Shown: in pieces, positions 25,989 through 36,711 of the stretch | Position numbering within the stretch: position 1 is the first letter of the stretch | Layout: each line of letters starts with the position of its first letter | NCBI GenBank assembly: GCA_008360955.1 | Contig: LUCM01001813.1 | Location: forward strand, 139,635-203,634 | Direction: 5' to 3' | Source of the DNA: Fasciolopsis buskii | Lineage: Eukaryota; Platyhelminthes; Trematoda; Plagiorchiida; Fasciolidae | DNA length: 64,000 bases | Position numbers and translations under genes: made by a program | The notes under the pieces: generated by a model | The model's input: the letters and a program-made list of their open reading frames with translations, nothing else | Database searches by the model: none | Told to the model about the DNA's origin: nothing

Positions 25989-28900
25989 AACTATTGTCTC
26001 CAGCAAAATCATTATACTTGTGTTAGACTAAAATGATCGAAGAACCAAGTGAGAAACAGAACTTGAAACCCTCAAGAACTCATGGAATGAATTGTGCACG
26101 GCTTTCTATGAAGCTACCCTAGGCTTTGTATGCTGTGACGGACCCAGAAGTGACTGAAAGAGTTCGATGCACTGCGACACCGATGCCCATAATTTTTCTT
26201 GCATGTTAATGCAACAGAAGAACGGATGACAAAAGAGGCCTTATTACTGAAATCCTACAGATCAATTTAGTTCTGTACCCCAGCTGTTTACGGCTCAATT
26301 TTCGCTTAAAAAATATTTAAAATGAAATGTGACATTCATAGCACTTCAAACTGAGCATGATAAGATAGGTGGCCTGCTCACAGGTGATCCATAAGAAAAG
26401 CTGGATCGGATTCGCTAGTCCTGTTGATTAACGTGCGTGAGCCTCTCTCCATCCACCGTTTTATAGGCCAGTTAAATATGCATTGTTTAGGCTAGGCCGG
26501 TTAAGAGTTCAAAGACCTAATACTAATCCGTTCGTGTCAAGCGCCAATCGAAAATAAATTCAGCTGAACAGGTATGAATGTACGACTTAACATGAAAGTG
26601 TTGGTTGGACGAGGTATGCAACAACGACCTCTGCATATCCGGTGAAGACCTTTTCCGACTGATGAAGACAAAGCGGGATTGGACTTAAATGTCCAGTTCT
26701 CATGCGCATCTCAAGAAGTAGACATTCTTCCCGTTTCTGTGAAACAGTCTAACAGAATCAAATTGAGTTTTAAAGAAACCTGGCAAACGAATCGTTTGGT
26801 CTACTCCGAACTTTCTGGCATTACTTATACCGGGAAGCTGCCATTGTTAATCGATCAGGTTAAGAAAATGTTCATACAGATGATGAGCCATTTTCACCTC
26901 AAGACGAACATGAACGTTTTCCAGGAATGTAAAACCAACCTAAGCTACGTAATTTCACACGAATGGTCATTAAAAAACAGTAGTGACTGAATTGATTTAT
27001 TTGCCTACCAGAGAAACCGAAATGTATCGCTTCCACTCTTGTTTGTACTAAACAAACATTTACTAAAGACTGATCAGCAAAGCTATCTCATCGAGTTCAC
27101 GTTGGAGCTGGTAAAGGTAGGATCATTGGAGCAGATTGGTGAAATCTTTGTTTGAGATCGGCACGAGAAACACGGTTTGCCTGTTTCTACTCCATTAGCT
27201 GACTTGAAAATCGAAAGTCAGGCTGCTTTTAAACTCTTTGAGCCACAGCATAAGTTTTACTTGAATTAAACAAGTAACTTTGGCTACTGATCATTGCTGT
27301 AGAGTAACTAAACTCTGGCCATTGGTTTCCAATATAGAACGACAATTCGACCGACGGCTGTCAAGCGGACTTGAGAGTCACAGGCTCCCACCTCCGACCA
27401 ACTTACCTTTTCTGCACGCTTCTGCTGTCCGTGGCCCTTATTGAAAAAGAATGATGCCTTCATCAAAAAAAGAAGTAAAAATAGTGGGGAAATTGGTTGA
27501 AGATGACGTTGTTGAACATGTACGGTGTTTACTGACCGTCTGCGCTAGAAAAGATTCGACACCTCAGGACTGGTATCAAGTCTGAACAATCCATTCAGCC
27601 TTTGGGAGATATACATGGGCAGCATGGAATTTTACCTGGTGCCATGAAAACCATCTTTTGATAGGATGAACTGTGACCGAACAAATGTGTTGGAACTTTA
27701 AAATCTCACTAGAATGAAATCGTTAGAATACAAGTCCTACTCAAATTGCAATTCTTCAGTGGAATTTTATTTCCACTCAAAACGCATTCAGTATTCGCAT
27801 GTTACTTTGCCCTCCTCATACTGCCCTACTTTGAGCTCACTGAAACGATGAATCTTCCACATACATTCGAGCATAATTTGCTATTTTTAAAGACCAATCT
27901 ATTCATTTCCGACTTAAATTGGAAATTCGTACGAATTTGTCCAGTGACCTTAATTGTTCCCACTGCTGCGATGCGAGTATGAAGTTTCCTCTGCCCGATG
28001 CATTCCTGATAGACGTTAATTTGTTTCCACGTGGCTCTTCAGCATTGCAATCCGTTATGATCCTTAAGGATTCCGTACTTCCTTTTCCAGCATGTGGATC
28101 CGGTTTTATCCAGTCAGTGCTGGGCGATCTCAGTTATGGTACGTCGATGCAAATTCACTGGGCAAACATGGAAATCACTTTACGATCAACTCAAAACAAA
28201 GCTGCAACCCAAGTTTGAATTAGCGACTTTCCGTTTGTGTTGATCAGACCTCTTGTCTCCTGTGACGTTTCGGTTAGTGCCATCAAATAAGATTCTCCCA
28301 GGTCAGCATTCAGTACTGCACCAGGCTAGGCTATGACTAAAATGGCTTTCTTTGCTGACTTGGCGTGATAGGTAAATCCTAATGCAATAAACGACGAAGG
28401 ACTTCATAGAAAAATAACAGAAAGCCAGTGAATTTTGTCATGGCTATATCATTCTGCTCGTGTTGCAGTCTCAAGGTATGAAATTTAAAGATTATAACTT
28501 AGCTAAGTTACTGCTGAGACCGTTTGATGGAAGATGAGAAACCACGGAGTTGTTGGTAGACAGTCAGTGTTCATCCGGTATGGCGCCCAAAACTCCAAAA
28601 GCTTTAACATTGTCTCCTTCCACAAATGACTAAGAACTTCTTAACCTGAAGTTTTATTCCGAAACGACAATGAATTTGTTCGTTGTTGTCACGTGACTGT
28701 AATCAAATTCATTGCACATGTAACATAAAGTCCTAGTCACATTAGGAGACTGAAACTAGTAAGCAATTCGAGTTTGTACTGCAGAGATGTGGCAGTTAAC
28801 CACGGGACTTTCAATGTTAGTAAAATAAATATCTGAGACTATGTAAAACAGTCTCACATAAAAATTACGCTCGGTTTATATGCTGCAGTCTGCAAAGCAG

Positions 28901-29196
28901 GTACTTCACTGTATGATGTTTGACGAACGTTGGAATAGGCCGAGTAGGCAAAAGTTGTCACAACTAGCAACATATGGTTTGCTACTTTCTTGATTCAGTA
29001 TAAATTTTGTCGATGAAATCCTATGCCAAAGTTTCTTTTGCTATCCTGTCTCCGTACTACAATATAGGATTTCCTAGCATGCACGATCAATAAAAGCTTT
29101 GAATTTTTCGGAGCTAGACAAGCAGATTTAAAACATCGATGTGGAACTACCAACGAGCTCGATAAATTACAAACCGACGATGGCAACTCCACTTAC

Positions 29197-29647
29197 CCTG
29201 GGGTACGTGCATAATCCCAACCGTGAGTCCAGCAATTAGATCGTTGACGAAATAGTTTTTCACATCATACCTTCGAAGAATTCCGATAAACGGGAAAAAG
29301 CTGATTAGCCACGCCCCAAAAAGACGTGCATAATGTGTACATGGTCGCCGACTGACAGACTGAAGACTCCTATTATCCTGTTGAATTACTTGATTGTCAC
29401 CGTAGCGATCTGCACCGGGTCCGGTTGATTCCGCTAGGCTTTTTCGTATCAGTTTGGATTTCATACAGTCCGGAGCCAAAAATCGTGCCGCTCCGATTGC
29501 CAACTTATGAGCCTGGGTTTGAAATGTCAACGGGCCTGGATGATTGGGTCGACCAATCCATTCGTTTAGTTTCTGTTGTGTGAACACTGGACGATCAATG
29601 TGAATTGGTGGGATTGACACTTTGTTGGGCTGCTCGAACCCCGACAT
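29197..29647 (-). CDS. SLC26A: SLC26 anion exchanger, exon 1 (N-terminus to first helix)
   Basis: The exon starts at ATG (29645-29647 on the forward strand) and encodes 150 residues plus one base. The first ~105 residues are a hydrophilic cytosolic tail rich in Pro, Gln and Arg. After this comes the family block ISFFPFIGILRRYDV followed by NDLIAGLTVGIMHVPQG, which is the conserved start of the SLC26 membrane domain (usually l-P-i-l-x-W-l-p-x-Y, then D-l-i-A-G-l-T-V-G-i-m-h-i-P-Q-g). The exon stops inside the Gly codon at a perfect GTAAGT donor (29191-29196). Read past the donor, the frame loses similarity at once, which supports the splice site. The N-terminal tail is longer than in many family members, so an internal or upstream non-coding start is possible, but this Met is the first in the open frame. 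Confidence 0.93.
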
Positions 29648-32600
29648 TGTTTATCAAGTGGTTGATATACTGTTAACTGCGAGCTAAAATGTGGTTTGAA
29701 AAGAAGAAGCAAAGAAGCGTGATGGCTTACCAATATCTACACTGCGAGCAGCAATGGCGTTAAAGTTGCCAGTTCAAATTAGTTGACTGTACAATTCCGG
29801 TTATTTTCAAAGGTCACTTGGATAACCCATCACAAGATCTCAGGGACTGGTGATTTCATTCATTTTGATACCGTCTTTTGAGATACCAAGTGAATTCTAT
29901 TCAACTTCACTTCCATACTTGGTGAGTCTATTTATCACCTTGAGCTCAGCTGCCAGCTACCTAGATCACCAATTTCGTTTGCCACACCCAAACATCAAAT
30001 GTTTTCCATCCTGACTTGAGTTAAATAAAATTATGAACTCCAGGGATATTTTTCTACGGCTTGTGTTTTACCCATCAAGATACGAGGCTACCTCCGATTA
30101 ACTTGCAAGTTAAACCATTTAACAACCAAAATTTCGCGGACAAATAACACGAAACAGTATAGGGATCAAACCGAGAATCCCTCAGAAGTCAGAATGCATT
30201 GGCCACCAAGAATTGAAGGTTCAGACCGATGTAGAGAAATGCGCGAATCAAAAATCAAAGGTGATTGACGAGCTGCAGTGGATGCATCTATGTGAATTCG
30301 AGAATTCCCGGGGTTGATGATTTTTCGATCTCGCTTCTCTTCGGTCTTTCGAAATCTATTTAATAGTCATCACTTTGAAAAAAACTATTCGAATTGCTGC
30401 ATATGAGGACAAGTTAAAATATCTTCTGATATCTATCCAAATTTCGTTGTAATATTAAAGAACGGTAATGCTATAAACACACTCCAGGTGAGAAAGGTAG
30501 AAGGAATGCGGGTCCACTGATGGATGAATTAAACCTAATGATTGATGTTTATCAATTGGTTACGGTAACACTAATAATCATCGACAAATGGGCACAAATT
30601 CAAGCTGAGACGTTTGACCCGTATGGAATATGAAAGCACCGACCTGCGGTTCGATATGGTGAGGTATTATTCATCCAGTTTTTTGAGTCTAATTAACAAC
30701 CCATCAGGGTCAGACTTTGAGTTTGATTTGAACTTTGGGAGACATGTACAAACAGAAGAAGCTTCCGTGTTGCTGCCAAAATCATCATGTGTATTAGATC
30801 AGATTTGCAGACAAGCACATTGGATTGACGGTAGGGGCATCGAACGGAGAAAATGCACGTGTGCATGTTTGGACGTACCAGATCAATCTATGATTCACCG
30901 GTACTTTCCTTCCAGACTGCCACTGAAGGTGAAAGCAAAAGGTTTTGAAACTATCGGGATTTACTTTTTTCTGGCACTAAAAGATAAAAAGGAAAAGTGT
31001 TCTTTTCTTGTTATTCGACTGGACGCCACGGCTACCGCATTTTTGTCTATGTAATGGTTTTACATTAGCTGATTATCCTGGGAAAACGTGACCTGATTTT
31101 AAGCTTATGACTGGTCAAAACATATTTCTCTATTCACCATTTTTAAACGCTATTGTAGACTCTTCATAACTGGAACGAAACTGGCTTAAAAAAGATGGAC
31201 CAATCTACGAGTTGGGGAAAAAAAGTAGAAAAGCGAGTTATTCTGTTCATAACGGCAAGCCCCAGAGACTACGTGCAGCAAATAGTGGAGCACATATGAT
31301 GTATTCAGTAGCCCGAACAGGATATCGTGTTTGTTAGACTCCGAAATGATTTTGTAGCGCACAATTTGATGATGTTGGTGATGATAATTATTCAGCGGAA
31401 AAATATGACGACGGTGACAGCGTTAAGGGGTTTGGATGATGAAATGTCGATAAATCGAATGAAGATAGTGATAATAATACTAGTAATAAGAATAAAGATT
31501 TGGTCCTGAAAGTAATTCTTAACATCATTTCCATTGTTTTGGGTGAATTGGTTGCCCATTTTCATGATAACATGAAAGTGGTGTTGAGGTCGGATGTAGT
31601 GAGTAGGGAAATTTCCAGTTCTCAATAATATTCTTTTAAAAATTGCTTTTTTGTTCAGTTCGTTAAGTACATTGTTTTAAACATTTTTGAATGCTACGTT
31701 CACCGAACATTTTTAACTTATTCGATATAGCACTGACTTACTTGGTAAGATGTCCATTGAGTCTTAATTTATGTGTCGGATCCCATTGGGATTCAACCCC
31801 TGGGAATGGTCAACACGCCTGATTTATTCGTCTCCGCTTCTGGGCTCACTCGCAGAACACACGTGTGCAATATCCGCATATGGATTTGTAACCCCCACAG
31901 GTTGGATATTAAATCGAGACTTTTGCAACTCGCACAAAACCCATTTCATGAGCAGTTGGTAATCCGTAAAACGCGAAAATATTTGGCCTTTGATAAATGT
32001 GCATAGACAAAAAGGAATGGTCTACTCGCTGGTCGTATTAATTCTCGAAATTTGAAACCCGACCCGCATTAACATGTCAACGATGTTGACAAACCTTGCT
32101 TGTGAAAAGATATTCATTCCATGGAATTTAACTTGTTGAACTTAACATTACCAGAAACGTCTATTGGACATTCGTTCACTGCTCTCCGTAACCGAAGCTG
32201 AGACTTTTGAAACAAATGACTTTTGTGATCCATTCCTGCGTGCATACACGGATCTATAATCGAAGCTTTCGGTTAGGACGAATTTTTTAGCACGTCTTGT
32301 TTGCAATAATTCTAAGGGTGCCTGATGAAATAACCAACCAGGACCTTTTGCCACGCATTTTAAACGTGTTGTTCAGGAGATTACGCTTCAGATTGTGCTC
32401 CGAATGTCTGACTGCGAAAGGAAACGGATAACCTTGAATGAAACAGAGCGACGAACATAGGGATCACGTTTCTCACTTATCTGGCCCGGGGAAATGTGAG
32501 ACACTCCAACTGTTATGTCTCTAACGGATGTCGAGTATAATGTTTCACCCGGATCAATGTGTCCTGATATTTCCTCCATCACTTTTCATAGCTACTTTGG

Positions 32601-32664
32601 TGGTTGCCGACAAAGCAACATGCCATTTGGGTTGGTCTCATCCTTGTATTGTTTGTGTATTTAG

Positions 32665-32889
32665 TCAATCGGTGTTTGAGACATCGTATCCACGTGCATG
32701 ACATTGACAACCGGATCCAACTATTCGAGAAAACCAGTCTGGTATGTATTTGTCCTTGCTAACTTTCACGGTTGCTTGGCACATCACCTTGTCAGAATAA
32801 GCACTCAAACAACTATCGCCAAATCTGACAGAATGCAATTCGGAGAGTAGGAATTCAACTATCAGCAGGACTACCAACTTTTTATACAT
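32665..32889 (-). CDS. Small open frame with signal-peptide-like start, unknown function
   Basis: Reading from the second Met of the open frame gives 74 codons. Residues 1-20 (MYKKLVVLLIVEFLLSELHS) have a basic start and a hydrophobic core, like a secretory signal. The remainder contains four Cys (two spaced ten apart, then CQC), Lys-rich TVKVSKDKY, and ends SNTD. It could be a whole small secreted protein, a first exon, or chance. No ribosome-start context, polyadenylation or neighbouring exon supports it, and I recognise no family. The upstream in-frame Met at 32913 would bury the hydrophobic segment by only eight residues. Confidence 0.25.
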   Translation of the reverse strand: MYKKLVVLLIVEFLLSELHSVRFGDSCLSAYSDKVMCQATVKVSKDKYIPDWFSRIVGSGCQCHARGYDVSNTD

Positions 32890-32932
32890 GAATTTGCTTG
32901 AAAAAGTGCCCAACGGAACCTTTCAAAAACGC

Positions 32933-32949
32933 ACGTGTGTGTGTGTGTG
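32933..32949. repeat. GT dinucleotide microsatellite
   Basis: A short pure GT run just upstream (in minus-strand sense) of the signal-peptide-like frame. Confidence 0.85.
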
Positions 32950-35708
32950 ATTAGATCATCCAACCAAATTCGGCCTTCAAGACTAGCATAACGAATACGT
33001 TGCGGATTAAATCTAATATGCTTTATTTGTTTCTCAGTGCATCCGTTCGTCGCAACTCTGTGTTTGTTAGAATCAATATTTGCAAACTCTTTTTGTTTTT
33101 GTTTGTTTTAGACATTTGATCCGATTGCCTCATCCAAGATCCTCGAACTACTTGATGGTTCATTTCGGCGTTTCACTCACCCATATTTAGCCAATTTATC
33201 TCTCTGGGTGCATTTTCCTGACAAAATATTTTTATTTATCAAATCAGGAACAAGGTTTTCATGTAGTGTCGAAGGCTCGAATTACCAGTGAGGATAGTAG
33301 AACACTGTGCAGTTGATTTATTTCATTCATTAAGAGTAATTATCAATAATTACACACCGTTGACCAGTGGTGAGAGGAACCCCGCTTGAACGAATGCGGG
33401 TCGAACACCTAAGACACCCGTTCATCCAAATGTAATATTAACAGGCAAATGCGTAAACACTATTATTTGGCATTACTATTCATCAACTTGGCTTTCTTGC
33501 GTTCCAAAGTCGATCCGCTCGATGTGAATCACTTCTATGATGGATGATTTCTCTCTGCAGGGCTGATGGACACGAAACATCTACGGACTTTTCTCGCGCA
33601 ATTTGAATCAGTAGCATAAAGCTAGATTGGACTTTGTAAAGATTTGGCATGTAGTAGTTTATGTGATTGCTTATAGGTTTTAGCAATTTGCGCATTCTGC
33701 ACAGAATGGCTTATTCCATCGACCTGAGTGAGCTATTTTTCATATATTTAGCCACTTTTTCTAAACGGCTCTTTCTCCGTTCAAGACTTCTGATAATGCA
33801 TCGGTGGCAGCCAGTGTTTTATCTTAAATTTTCCATTTTCATTAAAAACGGGATATCAGTGTACGTCGTTCTTCTGGTTGAGCGGTCATGACCAACTGGG
33901 AATTGCCAAGTGGGAAAATTCATTAGAAGTGGGAACAGTAAAACTCGACAGCTTCAAGCTAGAATACCCCAATAATAGCCACTTGACCATCCCCAACTAG
34001 ACTAACCAGCAAACGCCGTTCTGTTTAGGATCTATGAACCGTAGTCCAGGACGTGGAAACCAAAATAATGTGAATGACCTCTGATATCGCTTCTGCTATT
34101 TCAAGGGTGAGCACCACTAATATCTGGTAATTGCTGTATCTGGTGAGTTGGTAGATGTGCAGAGCCCGAATAAGATTGTCAAAGTGGAAAAACAATCATT
34201 GTTCAAATAACCCAAACGAGGTTCAGGTAGACAGCCATTCCATATGGGGAGCACGGAAAGCTCCCAGTATTACACACCTTTCCACGATCCTGATTAGCAT
34301 AGAGAGATACTTTGACAGAAATCCATCTTCCTGGACTTCTGATGGCTGTTGAATTACTAGAAACATCTGGGGGTCTTTATTTTGATTTGAAGGGAGAATG
34401 TGACCCCATAGTGAATTCTGAAGTGGCCTCCCCGGGATGCTGACGGTCGAAAGTATGATCCGGACAAACGTTAGGCTCTGTGTACTTGTTGGGAAATCCG
34501 GAAACACTGAACAATGTTCCGTGTTGGGAGTAGCTGTGTAGCGTGTATACTGCGGACTGCCATATCGGTCTGGATGTGCAACTGCTGATGCTAACTGATA
34601 TGCCTACCGGGGTTCGACTCACGTTGGTTCAGCCGGTTTTTGCTTTCCACATCGGTCAACCTCTGTGAAAATCCCCCTGCTTTTGGCTTTTTTTTGCAAA
34701 ATAAACTTCGGCAATTTCCGTAAAACATAATCAACTCTTGCGGGTTTCAAGTGGGCGGCTGGAACCACGTTGAAAGAAATCTATACGAAATTTTCTGGTG
34801 CCTTATGTGCTGAAGTTTTGGAATATTTGACACATGAAGTTCGACGAGGATAACCAAAAGACTAACATGCTAAATCAGAAGGAATATCCGCCTGGAAACT
34901 TGCTGATCGGATTACAGGATACGCAGCTTGAAAACGAAATTACCAGTGGATTTTTAAAACTTTAAAACTAAACTATCACACAATCCAGAAACCGGTGGCA
35001 CATCCTTTACGATAATTGCTCTTGTCTGTTTTAATTCCTTTACCTAGAGCATTCGATTGCCTACTGAATTCTGTCTCACAAACCGAAGTTACTAAGTAAT
35101 AACACCAGCTGAGAGGATGAATTTTAGTGATGGCCAACTCGTACTCCGGGATTTTTTTCTGGTAATACCTTGTTACTTATGAAAACTACTCTGACTGCCT
35201 CACGAATAGACTTTTGCTAATAAGATTTAGCCCCGGTTCTTGGCTCGTCTTCTTTACTTTACCGCGATTCATCAATCCTGACAATGAGGTCAAAAATGCC
35301 TTCTTAGCTCAAGTGACGTTTGTTAAATCAGTGCGCCTCCAACCGAATGGAGAGGTGGCTGCAGTAAAATGCTTGAACATGGAAAGAAACATTTTGCTGC
35401 TGCTCAACGTAGGCTTCTTCTGTCCATATTTTTCCGACCCAGATCATTTCGACAGACTGAAGGCATCAAACGCATTCTGGAAACTGTGCGGTTCTCAGTC
35501 AGAAGTTTAAAAAATACAAACGGACTGCGAATTTTCATGCTCCTCTTTTGGTTTCCGTAAACGGTTTCAGATCCGCGAGATGCAGTGTGCTGTTTCCGTT
35601 TGCGTTTTTACAAAGTATTGCGTAACCAGTTAGTGCGATGCGGATTTTCATTCCGCTTGGCGTCACAGTATGTCAAAATCGCACGTTCGTAAAATAAGGA
35701 TTGTTTTT

Positions 35709-36105
35709 TTTAGTAGTAGGAGATTGAATGTTTGCATGAAATAAATCACCATGTGATATCATCGCTCAACTCACCATAAAGAAACCATCGAAGCACTGTA
35801 CAGCTGTTTCATCCTTGTTAGGAATCATCAGCAGTGCATATCGACCGCGCCCGAACTGGGACGCGAACCCGGGACGAACGATTTTGAGTCGAACGCCTTA
35901 GCCATTACGCTACCGGGCAGGCTGTGAACGGTTTGTTCAACTTCACCACATGATAATATTGCACCTATCCGTGACTGATTTGCACGGTTACTGTCCGCTA
36001 TCTCCCAGCGATCGACCCTACTCATAGATGACTTCTCTGCACGTAGCCCAAGTACAACGAAGGCTTTGGATATGACCTACAGAGCTTGGTTACTTGATTG
36101 TTTTC
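35709..36105 (-). mobile_element. Full-length unit of tRNA-headed, hammerhead-bearing short repeat (about 395 bp)
   Basis: On the minus strand it runs from AAGCTCTGTAGGTCATATCC through a ~160-base leader and a tRNA-like head at about 35940-35860 (GCCCGGTAGCGTAATGGCTA as A box, CCCGGGTTCGCGTCCC as B box, TTCGGGC closing a 6-bp acceptor-like stem with GCCCGG), then a hammerhead, then ATTTATTTCATG and the tail ATTCAATCTCCTACTACTA. Hand alignment to 48375-48712 shows about a dozen differences in ~340 bases. The architecture (Pol III boxes plus hammerhead, ~340-400 bp) is that of the schistosome Sm-alpha family. It has no protein, so it would need enzymes from another element. Confidence 0.88.
35793..35837 (-). 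ncRNA. Hammerhead ribozyme, best-preserved copy
   Basis: On the minus strand: stem I GCACTG (35837-35832), core CTGATGA (35831-35825), stem II TCC-loop-GGA, core GAAA (35810-35807), palindromic stem III ACAGCTGT, cleavage triplet GTA, and returning stem I strand CAGTGC (35798-35793), perfectly complementary. Predicted cleavage lies between 35799 and 35798. The only core departure is a U-U at the 10.1/11.1 position next to stem II, where a G-C is usual. Stem III has no loop, so it would favour a dimeric (double) ribozyme, as described for other minimal hammerheads. Confidence 0.82.
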
Positions 36106-36292
36106 TCCAAATTTTACTCATTTAGGACCGAAACATGCATGGCTATTGTAGAAAGTAATCCATAAACATTTTTCATGCTGATTAGAAGGAATTCCATTAA
36201 ATTCAGAGGTAACTGACGCATAACAAACCGAAAATCCATCTTTCATCTGTCTACTCATCATCACAATTACCGCCGGTTTCTTCGACATCTAC

Positions 36293-36711
36293 ATGATTTA
36301 TGTCATTCGTTATGTCACCGCCGACATTGAAATTGTTGTCATCATCATCGGAGCCGTCAAATCAATCATGATCACAATTACGGACATTATCATTCTGATG
36401 ATCAGCTTCGGCAACGTCGTCACTGTCCTCATTGGCGGGATCCGTATCGTAATGGTCATGATCATCTTCGTCACCATAATCAGGCTTATCACCGTCCACA
36501 TTATCGTCATCCTCATGACCATCATCATCCAAATCATCCGGGCTATCATTATCGTCACCGTAATCATCATCTTTCGAATGGTCGTCGCCATCATCATCTT
36601 CGCCGTCGTCATCATCACGATCAGCATCACCGTCATAACATAATCATCATCATCATCATCATCACCATCATCATCACCGTCATAATCATCATCATCATCA
36701 TCATCATCAAC
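36293..36711. repeat. Imperfect ATC/GTC trinucleotide repeat block
   Basis: About 420 bases of interrupted trinucleotides (ATC, GTC, ACC, ATT), purest at 36642-36710 where CAT/ATC units run almost unbroken. It produces stop-free frames on both strands (Ile-rich on plus, Asp/Met-rich on minus) that are not genes. Confidence 0.93.

Larger units (their letters stand above)
21306..29196 (-). other. SLC26 intron 1 (about 7.9 kb) with tRNA-derived short elements
   Basis: It contains tRNA-like short elements at 21795-21900 and 22141-22265, a diverged SINE-like unit at 24855-25020 and a trinucleotide microsatellite at 25933-25988. No further exon is recognised. Open frames such as 26679-26990 and 27919-28218 (plus) match nothing I know. 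Confidence 0.75.
5746..29647 (-). other. SLC26A: SLC26-family anion exchanger gene (partial; four exons seen)
   Basis: This is the span of the one host gene. The product should be a multi-pass plasma-membrane exchanger for anions such as sulfate, chloride, bicarbonate or oxalate. Exons in order are 29647-29197, 21305-21195, 6634-6513 and 5910-5746, all on the minus strand. Donors are GTAAGT, GTGAGT, GTGAGA and GTGAGT, and acceptors all end in AG. Junction phases are 1 (exon 1 to 2), 1 (exon 2 to 3 as found) and 0 (exon 3 to 4), so the four pieces read through in one frame. They encode about 283 residues, from the N-terminal tail to roughly the sixth membrane helix. The rest of the transmembrane core and the cytosolic STAS domain are not in the window. 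I cannot tell which SLC26 subgroup it belongs to, since invertebrate members do not map simply onto human numbers. Confidence 0.93.
29648..35708. other. Upstream flank of SLC26: no recognisable gene
   Basis: This is expected to contain the SLC26 promoter and any 5' untranslated exon, but no TATA box, initiator or CpG-rich block stands out. It includes a GT microsatellite (32933-32949) and one signal-peptide-like open frame (32665-32889 minus). Open frames at 30614-31054 (plus, 146 codons) and elsewhere match nothing I know. Confidence 0.5.

Noticed and set aside
32388..32582. Minus-strand peptide DITVGVSHISPGQ resembling the SLC26 block LTVGIMHVPQG
   Set aside because: Similarity covers about ten residues only, flanking residues do not match, and it lies upstream of the gene's start; judged coincidence.
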